The notes beneath the pieces were generated by a model. The model saw nothing but the letters and a program-made list of their open reading frames with translations. It did no database searches and had not been told where the DNA came from. A stretch of DNA of 15,070 bases from an uncultured Ruminococcus sp. GTDB lineage: Bacteria; Bacillota_A; Clostridia; RUG12999. Location: NCBI GenBank assembly GCA_902783995.1, contig CACZTG010000059.1, positions 1 through 15,070 of the forward strand, in the 5' to 3' direction. Below, piece after piece: positions 8,741 through 15,070 of the stretch (positions within the stretch are counted from its first letter, which is position 1; each line of letters opens with the position of its first letter). A program made the translations under genes and the position numbers.

Positions 8741-10996
8741 TTATCTTGCTTCCCTGACATTCATTAAAGCTGTTACTATAATTGTCGCTTCCGCCCTTGT
8801 CATATCACGTTTCGGCTCAAATCTGCCGTTACTTCCGTTTATCAGCCCCATCTGTTTTAATGTTGCAACAGCTTTTTTTGCATACCCCGCAATATCTTCG
8901 TCATCACCGAAATCCGAGCTGTCCGTTTCTTCCTCGATTTTTCCCATTTTCTTCAGAACATTTTCTGCAATTACTGCCATATCCTGTCTGATAATATTTT
9001 TGCCTGTGCCGAATTCTTTTTCGGAAATACCGCTTATAATTCCGGCTCCGACAGCCTTTGAAATGGCGTCATAATACCATTTGTCAGCTTCGACATCGAC
9101 AAATTCCACCTTACTTTTTTCATTTATATCGAAAGCCTTTACAATCATTTGTACAAATTCCTCACGGGTGATACTGTCTCCCGGCGCAAAGCTGCCATTG
9201 CCCCTGCCGCTTATTATGCCTTTTTGATAAAGCTCCTCAATACTCGGTTTTGCCCAATCATATCCTTCAAGATCCTTAAACCCGTCATTTTTTGCGCCGC
9301 CTGAAGGCGTATCCGTAACGGGAACAGAATCAGAAACCGTAACCGGCGCATTTGACGGTTTGGCTTTTGAAATTACCGCTCCGCCGCCGCCGCTGTTTCG
9401 TGAAGGCGTCTTTTTACCAACCGCGGTGACTGCCGCCTCAAAAGCTTCTTTTAGCCCTTCGATGCTGTCAAATTGTTGCAGAGTCAGCATTTTATAGGCG
9501 CTTGCAATATTATCCGTTTTTGCGCAGACCTCATTATACGAAGTACTGTCATATCCTATAACCGCAAGATTGTCCTCAAACAGCTCTTTGATAATTCCAT
9601 AGCCTTCCTTCATAGATACGCCTAAAAGAAACGATTTTTTTACAAGCTCGGTACAAAAGCTTTCATAAGACAATTCATTCTTCGCCATATTGAACACCGT
9701 TTCACGTTCTTCACCTTTGAGCTTATTTAAAAATATTTTACTTACGTCCGATGTCTGAAGCTCTGTTCCTTCAATCAGATTTTCAAAAGCCTCGGCGGTA
9801 TCGCAAGCGCGTATTTTAGCATAGAATAATTCACCCGATATAATATCCGCATAATTGTCAAGCGTATATTTACCGGCATATGAGGTCAAAATTTTGGCAA
9901 GATTTGTCTTTTCATCTTCAGTCAGGTCATCATAACCCGCAACAAGCTTTGCAAGACCGTCACCAAAATCGGCAATAAGCTCGTCGCTGAAATCTATCGT
10001 TAAACCGTTGAGCTTATTAATGAGATTGTTCATATAAGTATCGTCAATCGGAGTACAGTTGATTTTTATCTCCCATATTTCCTTTTTATACTCATTATCC
10101 TCATGCTTTTGCTCTAACGACTGAATTTCATATTTCAAGTTGAAGGTATCGGATATATCGGATTCGGCTTTTGTACACCTCCCGTCCAAAAGCGTTATTT
10201 CCAGGTTATCCAAAGACAGCGTTTCCGGCGTTATTTCACCGTCGGGCATATCTATTGTTGCTGTATACTTAAATAAATCAAGCTCCGCCGAAAACTTGTT
10301 TTCGCCGTTTGTATATGTTATACTCTTTACTGACGGATCAAAATTTTCAGCATCCTCCGCCGTTTTAAAAAGACCTATATATTTTATTATTATGTCACAG
10401 TTAACCGCATTTTCCCCCGCATCTGCCGGCGAGAAAATCAACTTACGGCTATCAGGTACCGATTCCATCTGTTCTGTTGTAAAGGAAAGAAATGAATATG
10501 ACCTTCTGTAAATACCTCGCTGCTCGCAAGAAACACCGTCCTTATCCTTTACCTCCTTATTGGTTCCGGACGAAACAACTGTCGCCAGCTTTGACGCCGC
10601 CGCCGCCCCATCATATTTTATCCATGCGTCAAAGCTTCCTGTATATGCTGTCTGCTGATTATAGCTCATGCAAACTCTCGCGTACGGGTATTTGGATAAA
10701 TCGAGCGCGTCGTCAAATTTTATTGAAACCGTAGGAGATGCTGCATCTGCAACATGTAAAAACAGTCCAAAGCCACCGCTTGTATTCCTTGAGGCAACAT
10801 CGCTGATACTATAAGCGCTTCCGTTTTCTTCATCGTCATCTTTTAATATATTTACATATTCGGTTACTTCTTCTTCATCACAAAAATTCATGAAAATATA
10901 ATCAGGTCCGGCAGCTTCTGCTCCCAACGACACTGTTCCCCCCAATAATAAGGGAAAGATAATTAAAACCGAAACAACTCTAAAAACAGCCTTCAT
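8741..10996 (-). CDS. Exported protein with jelly-roll-like module, helical middle and three C-terminal SLH repeats
   Basis: 751 aa. The start is ATG at 10996, 7 bases after GGAGG; the in-frame GTG at 11014 would overlap the permease gene and precede that site. Residues 1-29 are a signal peptide (to about GAEAA). Residues 31-220 resemble the jelly-roll module of the two propeller proteins and end in the same signature (KYIGLFKT, 205-212). About 222-315 is a small beta domain. About 320-525 is helix-rich with many acidic and Leu positions and no motif I know. A low-complexity Gly/Pro/Ser/Thr linker (528-570) leads to three SLH repeats at about 572-622, 632-683 and 695-746, with TREE, IRQD and TRAE in the wall-polymer-binding position. 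No catalytic residues are recognised. The first surface protein after the importer genes, it is probably a wall-bound glycan-binding protein that helps feed the transporter; that role is inferred. Confidence 0.93.
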   Translation of the reverse strand: MKAVFRVVSVLIIFPLLLGGTVSLGAEAAGPDYIFMNFCDEEEVTEYVNILKDDDEENGSAYSISDVASRNTSGGFGLFLHVADAASPTVSIKFDDALDLSKYPYARVCMSYNQQTAYTGSFDAWIKYDGAAAASKLATVVSSGTNKEVKDKDGVSCEQRGIYRRSYSFLSFTTEQMESVPDSRKLIFSPADAGENAVNCDIIIKYIGLFKTAEDAENFDPSVKSITYTNGENKFSAELDLFKYTATIDMPDGEITPETLSLDNLEITLLDGRCTKAESDISDTFNLKYEIQSLEQKHEDNEYKKEIWEIKINCTPIDDTYMNNLINKLNGLTIDFSDELIADFGDGLAKLVAGYDDLTEDEKTNLAKILTSYAGKYTLDNYADIISGELFYAKIRACDTAEAFENLIEGTELQTSDVSKIFLNKLKGEERETVFNMAKNELSYESFCTELVKKSFLLGVSMKEGYGIIKELFEDNLAVIGYDSTSYNEVCAKTDNIASAYKMLTLQQFDSIEGLKEAFEAAVTAVGKKTPSRNSGGGGAVISKAKPSNAPVTVSDSVPVTDTPSGGAKNDGFKDLEGYDWAKPSIEELYQKGIISGRGNGSFAPGDSITREEFVQMIVKAFDINEKSKVEFVDVEADKWYYDAISKAVGAGIISGISEKEFGTGKNIIRQDMAVIAENVLKKMGKIEEETDSSDFGDDEDIAGYAKKAVATLKQMGLINGSNGRFEPKRDMTRAEATIIVTALMNVREAR

Positions 10997-11003
10997 AAAC
11001 GTT

Positions 11004-11008
11004 CCTCC
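11004..11008 (-). promoter_or_regulatory. Ribosome binding site deciding the start at 10996
   Basis: GGAGG on the minus strand, 7 bases before the ATG at 10996 and directly after the permease stop (11011-11013). It argues against the overlapping GTG start at 11014. Confidence 0.8.
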
Positions 11009-11010
11009 AA

Positions 11011-11862
11011 TCACCCTTTGACCGCTCCTGCCATCATGCCTTGTGTTATATGCTTATTGCCGAGTATAAACGCTGCAAGTACAGGTACTATCGCAATAAC
11101 GGTTGCCGCAAACATCAGGTTCCACGCAGATGCCGACTCACCCGAATTCTTTAATGCCATAATACCGACAATGAGCGTCTGCTGATCCGGTCTTGACATC
11201 GTAAACAGCGTCGGATAAAGATAATTATTCCATGAGCCGTTAAATCCCAACATACCTATTGTTATCATAACAGGCTTTAACAGCGGTAAAATTATTCTGA
11301 AAAATGTGCCCGTAAAAGAGCAGCCGTCTATTCGCGCAGCATCGTCAAGCGCTTTCGGAAGCGAATTTACAAACCCCCTTACAAGATATACCTCTATAAT
11401 AGGCATACTGAAGCATTCCATAACTATAAGCCCCCATAAAGATGAGCTTAGCTTTATTCTTCCCAATGTTTCAAACTGGGGATAAATGGTAATAGGTCCG
11501 AGTTTTACAAACATCAATGCTGTGAAAATCGCAAATATGATCTTTTTCCCTTTAAACTCTCCTCTTGCAAACACATACCCCGCAACCGAAGATAAAAACA
11601 GCAATATAAAAACGCTTGTAAGCGAATACCAGATACTGTTAAAAAACATTTGTCCAACCCTGAAATTTTCCGAATTCCAGGCAAGCGCATAATTCTCAAA
11701 CGTCCACTTCTTCGGGAATATTTTTTCGGCAGAGGTCAGGATTTCCGCATTTGTCTTAAACGATGCCATAAAGACGATTATAAGTGGGAAAATAACTATC
11801 AGAAACGCAATTATCAATATGGCATATATACAAATTTCATATATTGTTTTTTTCCTTTTCAT
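11011..11862 (-). CDS. ABC sugar transporter permease, MalG/UgpE type
   Basis: 283 aa inner-membrane permease of the CUT1 carbohydrate importer class. It opens with a basic stretch (MKRKK), then a long hydrophobic helix (about 8-33), and has about six membrane segments in all. The cytoplasmic EAA loop that docks on the ATPase is at about 168-193, with DDAARIDG at 173-180 and ILP at 191-193. The C-terminus ends ITQGMMAGAVKG, which is characteristic of MalG-type subunits. Length is typical (about 275-300 aa). The ATG at 11862 follows GAGGAGGG (11868-11875), which overlaps the stop of the partner permease, so the two are probably translationally coupled and made in equal amounts. The substrate cannot be read from the sequence; the neighbourhood suggests an oligosaccharide released by the surface proteins. 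Confidence 0.96.
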   Translation of the reverse strand: MKRKKTIYEICIYAILIIAFLIVIFPLIIVFMASFKTNAEILTSAEKIFPKKWTFENYALAWNSENFRVGQMFFNSIWYSLTSVFILLFLSSVAGYVFARGEFKGKKIIFAIFTALMFVKLGPITIYPQFETLGRIKLSSSLWGLIVMECFSMPIIEVYLVRGFVNSLPKALDDAARIDGCSFTGTFFRIILPLLKPVMITIGMLGFNGSWNNYLYPTLFTMSRPDQQTLIVGIMALKNSGESASAWNLMFAATVIAIVPVLAAFILGNKHITQGMMAGAVKG

Positions 11863-11873
11863 ATGTGCCCTCC

Positions 11874-12791
11874 TCAGTACAGATTTTGTGCACTGCTTGT
11901 GGCTTTACTGTAAATGCTTGCAATTATTATGTAAATTATGGAATTGATAATTGCAATGGAACATCCGTATCCGACATTCACGGTACCGGATGCAAAGCCG
12001 GGCACAAATTCGCCTATAAGATATGACATGGGAGTATGCGTCATTCCGCCGGGGGCGCCGTTTGTCATTACAATAACATAATCTCCCGTTTGCAGAGTTC
12101 CGTTTATTGCTAAAAGTAAAATCGTCTGGAATACCGGAATTATCATAGGAAGCGTTATGTAAAAAAACCGCGCCGTTCGCCCTGCGCCGTCAATTTCGGC
12201 CGCTTCATAAAGCTCCTCCGGAACATTTGTCAGCGCAGCCGTAAAATAAAGCACATTTGTACCGAAATTACCCCATATGGAGCCCAAAATAAGCAAGACC
12301 ATCGCCGTACTCTTTTTTGAATACCATTCTATCGGGCTTGAAATAAATCCCAATTTCCCCAGCCAATGGTTTGCAAACCCGAAATATCCGAATATGTTTG
12401 TAAATATTACACTTATGATTACTGCGGATATGATTTTAGGCATAAAAAAGCTTGCTCTGAAAAACCCGCTTCCCTTTAGTTTACGGCTTAATACAGTTGC
12501 CAAAAACAATGAAAGCACCAATTCAATGGGCACTTTAATGAATGTAAACTGCAAAAGTGTTAACCATGTTTTCCAATATTTCACATTTGTAAGCGCCGTC
12601 AGATAGTTTTTAAATCCGACCATGTGCTCATGCCCCGGAATGAGATCGTAAAATGTAAATGAGTGAAAGCCAACCCAATACATCGGATATACCGTGAAAA
12701 TAAAGAATCCTATCAGCGGCAGTGCTATCAAAAGATAGCACTGCAACTGTATTGATGTCTTTTCCTTCAATTCAAGCTTATACTTTGGCAT
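11874..12791 (-). CDS. ABC sugar transporter permease, MalF/UgpA (LplB-like) type
   Basis: 305 aa, the first permease of the CUT1 importer and heterodimer partner of the next gene's product. A short charged N-terminus is followed by a membrane helix at about 17-40 (ending near TVYPMYWV) and roughly five more. The EAA loop is at about 192-217 (EELYEAAEIDGAG, then ITLP), the contact for the shared ATPase. NGAPGGMTHTP (244-254) is the periplasm-facing segment typical of MalF/UgpA-like proteins. ATG at 12791 has GAGGG 5 bases upstream, and only 15 bp separate it from the binding-protein gene. No ATP-binding subunit is encoded in the window, as is common in Clostridia and Bacilli, where one MsmK-like ATPase can serve several importers; that part is inference. 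Confidence 0.96.
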   Translation of the reverse strand: MPKYKLELKEKTSIQLQCYLLIALPLIGFFIFTVYPMYWVGFHSFTFYDLIPGHEHMVGFKNYLTALTNVKYWKTWLTLLQFTFIKVPIELVLSLFLATVLSRKLKGSGFFRASFFMPKIISAVIISVIFTNIFGYFGFANHWLGKLGFISSPIEWYSKKSTAMVLLILGSIWGNFGTNVLYFTAALTNVPEELYEAAEIDGAGRTARFFYITLPMIIPVFQTILLLAINGTLQTGDYVIVMTNGAPGGMTHTPMSYLIGEFVPGFASGTVNVGYGCSIAIINSIIYIIIASIYSKATSSAQNLY

Positions 12792-12806
12792 ATTTTCCCT
12801 CTATTC

Positions 12807-14198
12807 TTATCTTTTGGCATCCCAGTCTTTATCTATGTACGGTGTTGCATCGTAATCAGGATACAACTTCTTATATTCTTCTATGCCATCGTTAAGATTT
12901 TTCTGCCATTCTGCTCCGATTTCTTCAATTTCCTTGTCGGATAACATATTGGGCCATATTTTTTCAAGCCATTGCTTGCTCATGCTATCCTTTCCTGTTG
13001 TATCTGTTTTTATAGCCGCTTCCGAAGGTTTGCTTATATCCGCAAGCTTACAGAAAGCCTCCCAGTTCTCTCCCTGAACAAGACCGGAATCAATCTTTGC
13101 GCCTTCAACAAATGATGAATTCAAAGGAATATCAAGCCCCTCTTCATACGCTCTCTTTATATAGTCACTGCTGTAGAAGAGTTTTAAAACCTCAGCAAGC
13201 TTATCAGCGCCCTTTTCGTTCAGTGATGCTTTATTAACATAATATCCGCCCGATAAATCCATATGCTGCTTATAAACATGATCTAAATCTTTTACAGGAA
13301 ACGGCGCAACTCCCCAGTTTATTTTTGCAGGAAATTGGGTTGTAAGAACACCGTAATCAAAGCTGCCGGCAGTCTTCATACCAATGCCGCCTTCCGCAAA
13401 CAAAGCCCTCGCCGGGTCGTTATCCAGACCCTCAACATCGGGATAGTAGCTTCCGTCCTTCTTTATGCCAATGTGAATTTTAGCAACCTCGACCTCGCTG
13501 CTTGTATCAAATTTTCCCGTCGCCGGATTATATGAGCTTATAAACCCGATAGACGGAACAGCCATTTTGGCAACGTCTATTCCGTACCATGCGGAGAATT
13601 TGCCCGGATATATAATTCCATACTCTTTCTTTTCGGTATTTGTAAGAATTTTTGCGTACTCTCTCAACTCATCAAGTGTTTTTGGCGGAGTTGCTTCACC
13701 ATTCTCATCTACAAGCCCGGCCGCCTTGAACATATCAATATTATAGATAAGTCCGTATACGGTACAGCATCTCGGAACAGTATAGGTTTTTCCGTCTATC
13801 ATGCTTCTTGTCGGCAGTATGTAGTCGGAAAATCTTTCCATGATTTCTTCTGTTCCCGGTATATCCTCGAAAGCAGCAATCTGGTCATTTGCTACCATTT
13901 TTTCCATATCTCCGCCCTGGAAAATATCCGGCGCCGTTCCGTTCTGCATTGCAAGGTCTATTTTTTCGGACATGCCTCCGCTCTGAACGGTGTATTCAAT
14001 CCTTATATCCTTTTCCTTTCCCACGGTATTGTTCCATTCTTCAACAATACCGTTCACGAAAGCCTTATCATGACCATTGCCTGTCCATACCTTTACTACA
14101 GTTATGTCGTCGTTTGCTTTGTCCTTACAACCGGATGTAACGCCGATAAGCGACATACACAAAATCGCAACAATAACCTTTTTAAAACTCTTTTTCAT
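12807..14198 (-). CDS. ABC sugar transporter substrate-binding lipoprotein
   Basis: 463 aa family 1 extracellular solute-binding protein, the receptor of the importer and first gene of the operon. The start is ATG at 14198: GAGGTGAT lies 4 bases upstream and the lipoprotein signal begins there. An in-frame ATG at 14246 would add 16 polar residues and sit in the leader. The signal peptide ends in the lipobox VTSGC with Cys24 as the lipidation site, so the mature protein is tethered to the outer face of the membrane. Features typical of the family include the early VVKVWTG strand, PDIFQGGDMEKM, and YTVPRC followed by a hydrophobic hinge strand (TVYGLIYNIDMFKAAGL). Aromatic residues (Trp, Tyr) in the mature part would suit sugar stacking, but the sugar bound is not identifiable. 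It sits 66 bp downstream of a strong promoter. Confidence 0.95.
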   Translation of the reverse strand: MKKSFKKVIVAILCMSLIGVTSGCKDKANDDITVVKVWTGNGHDKAFVNGIVEEWNNTVGKEKDIRIEYTVQSGGMSEKIDLAMQNGTAPDIFQGGDMEKMVANDQIAAFEDIPGTEEIMERFSDYILPTRSMIDGKTYTVPRCCTVYGLIYNIDMFKAAGLVDENGEATPPKTLDELREYAKILTNTEKKEYGIIYPGKFSAWYGIDVAKMAVPSIGFISSYNPATGKFDTSSEVEVAKIHIGIKKDGSYYPDVEGLDNDPARALFAEGGIGMKTAGSFDYGVLTTQFPAKINWGVAPFPVKDLDHVYKQHMDLSGGYYVNKASLNEKGADKLAEVLKLFYSSDYIKRAYEEGLDIPLNSSFVEGAKIDSGLVQGENWEAFCKLADISKPSEAAIKTDTTGKDSMSKQWLEKIWPNMLSDKEIEEIGAEWQKNLNDGIEEYKKLYPDYDATPYIDKDWDAKR

Positions 14199-14202
14199 AG
14201 CT

Positions 14203-14210
14203 ATCACCTC
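14203..14210 (-). promoter_or_regulatory. Ribosome binding site of the binding-protein gene
   Basis: GAGGTGAT on the minus strand, 4 bases before the ATG at 14198. It fixes the start and rejects the upstream in-frame ATG at 14246, which has no proper site in front of it. Confidence 0.85.
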
Positions 14211-14263
14211 ATATTTTTTTGATTCAACAAATTTTTTTACATACATCTCTACTTACTAATATA

Positions 14264-14292
14264 ATTATATCATCATAAAATTACTAAATCAA
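14264..14292 (-). promoter_or_regulatory. Sigma-A promoter of the importer/surface-protein operon
   Basis: On the minus strand: -35 TTGATT (14287-14292), a 17-bp spacer, then a perfect -10 TATAAT (14264-14269) preceded by TGA, an extended -10. Transcription should start near 14257, leaving an AT-rich leader of about 60 bases in which I see no riboswitch or hairpin. It is the only good promoter seen for the seven downstream genes, whose spacing of 10-21 bp leaves little room for others. Confidence 0.8.
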
Positions 14293-14303
14293 GTTAATAA
14301 TTT
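14278..14303. promoter_or_regulatory. Dyad centred on the -35 box, candidate operator
   Basis: Plus strand arms AAATTACTAA (14278-14287) and TTAATAATTT (14294-14303) are inverted repeats matching at 9 of 10 positions around a 6-base spacer. The -35 hexamer lies across the centre, so a bound dimer would block RNA polymerase. It does not match the catabolite-repression (cre) consensus. The arms are pure A/T apart from one base, so chance is a real alternative. Confidence 0.35.
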
Positions 14304-14332
14304 GTAAACCGGCTGCAGCTTTTTGGCTTTTT

Positions 14333-15070
14333 TCACCGTTTTTTCTTTTCTTCCAAATACCGGCTTATTGAAAGATATGTCCCCGCTGTCCAACCCAGCA
14401 TCGTTGTCTGAGAATTGCTTACCGGTCTGTTATTTCCTTCGACCGCGTTGTATTTTTCCCAAAGCTCTCCCGTTTCTTCAAAAACCCTCTCGACCATATT
14501 TATATATTTTTTACCTATCCTTACGGCAATATCCGTAAACCCGTACCTTTCAAGTCCAAACACCGTAAGATACTGAATACATGGCCACGCGTTGGGATAC
14601 GCCCATTGAAAAACTCCTTTAACATCGTGCTTTTCACAAACTGTTATACCGTAATCGGTTTCAATACGCCCGATGTTTTCTGAAACAGCCTTTGCCTGTT
14701 CTTCATTTGCAAGTCCAAAAAAAAGAGGATACACGCACGCATCTGTGAACATTCCAAGCTCCTTTGTATCAAGCGAATAATCATAGAACAGCATATCCTC
14801 CGAAAGCAAAAACTCATTCATCAGCTTTTTCCTTTTTTCCGCGCGATTTATCCACAGCTCAGATTCACCCGTGCCGAGCACATCCGAAAAATATTCCATA
14901 TTTTTTTCAAGTCCGTACAGTATTGAATTTAAGTCAACCTGAACATACGAATGTCCTTCAATTCCCCATCTGTAGCACAGATGCAGTCCTGCCTCGCAGC
15001 ATATTAAATACTGCCTTGCCATATCGTACTCCGTCATATCGGGTCTATATCCGAGCCTTTCCGCAAATCC
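14333..15070 (-). CDS. GH37 trehalase-like protein, C-terminal part (5' end outside window)
   Basis: The frame is open to the right edge, so only the last 245 codons are seen. Family marks in order: EAGLHLCYRW, matching the trehalase segment SGWDFSSRW; VDLNSILYGLEKN; FYDYSLD; QWAYPNAWPCIQYL, matching the QWDYPNGWAPLQ signature; GELWEKYN, matching the EKY segment of the catalytic base; and LGWTAGTYL, matching GFGWTNGV. This order fits the alpha/alpha-barrel of GH37. However, the catalytic-acid Asp of SGWDFS (Asp312 in E. coli TreA) is His here (codon 14981-14983), and the Gly-rich GGEYPLQDG loop is replaced by an unrelated NNRPVSNSQ stretch. The EKY Glu is kept (codon 14456-14458). True trehalase activity is therefore doubtful; it could act on another glycan, or only bind. 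It is followed by its own 134-bp gap with the next operon's promoter. Confidence 0.85.
   Translation of the reverse strand, partial: GFAERLGYRPDMTEYDMARQYLICCEAGLHLCYRWGIEGHSYVQVDLNSILYGLEKNMEYFSDVLGTGESELWINRAEKRKKLMNEFLLSEDMLFYDYSLDTKELGMFTDACVYPLFFGLANEEQAKAVSENIGRIETDYGITVCEKHDVKGVFQWAYPNAWPCIQYLTVFGLERYGFTDIAVRIGKKYINMVERVFEETGELWEKYNAVEGNNRPVSNSQTTMLGWTAGTYLSISRYLEEKKKR

Noticed and set aside
8568..9074. 168-codon open frame on the plus strand, apparently hydrophobic
   Set aside because: Opposite the end of the 751-aa gene and the signal peptide of the 947-aa gene; the hydrophobicity comes from reverse reading of those codons.
14199..14246. Upstream in-frame ATG extending the binding lipoprotein by 16 residues
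   Set aside because: It would put polar residues before a clear lipoprotein signal peptide and has no ribosome site, while the ATG at 14198 has GAGGTGAT in front.
14304..14332. Possible terminator after the trehalase-like gene (GCTGCAGC palindrome near A/T runs)
   Set aside because: The palindrome has no loop, and on the minus strand no U-run follows it, so it does not make a rho-independent terminator.
1..15070. CRISPR arrays, tRNA or rRNA genes, insertion sequences, prophage genes
   Set aside because: No direct-repeat array, cloverleaf, transposase motif or terminal inverted repeats were seen; nearly all bases are in the eight minus-strand genes.

Overview
The window fits a Gram-positive anaerobe of the Clostridia (Bacillota), probably a plant- or gut-associated polysaccharide degrader. 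The grounds are three large secreted proteins with S-layer homology (SLH) domains, a lipoprotein-type sugar-binding protein, strong GGAGG-type ribosome binding sites, AT-rich promoter sequence and compact co-directional genes. I cannot name a genus. All genes lie on the minus strand, so transcription runs from high to low coordinates.

Right edge (14333-15070): the 3' end of a trehalase-like (GH37 fold) gene that enters from outside the window. It has the family architecture, but the usual catalytic-acid Asp is replaced by His. A 134-bp AT-rich gap follows. It holds a very good sigma-A promoter (TTGATT-17-TATAAT with an extended -10) and a 9/10 dyad centred on the -35 box, which is a candidate operator.

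Main operon (14198 down to beyond position 1): seven genes separated by only 10-21 bp, with no internal terminator seen. The first three encode a CUT1-type ABC sugar importer: a binding lipoprotein and two permeases. No ATPase gene is present, so a shared MsmK-type ATPase is inferred. The next four encode very large exported proteins: a 751-aa protein with a jelly-roll-like N-terminus, a helical middle and three C-terminal SLH repeats; a 947-aa protein with three degenerate N-terminal SLH repeats and a long unclassified beta-rich body; an 1110-aa protein with a jelly-roll, three internal SLH repeats and a two-propeller BNR/Asp-box enzyme-like region resembling GH74; and a second propeller protein, at least 838 aa, open to the left edge with no stop codon.

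Inferred working model: SLH proteins hold a glycan-binding and glycan-cleaving surface complex on the wall, the paired propeller proteins attack a branched polysaccharide, and the released oligosaccharides enter through the importer. The GH37-like protein may process or sense a product, or act on something other than trehalose. The substrate is unknown. The GH74 resemblance points towards a xyloglucan-like beta-glucan, but this rests on motif reading alone. The most novel parts are the tandem divergent propellers, the unclassified 947-aa surface protein and the GH37-like protein with an altered active site.
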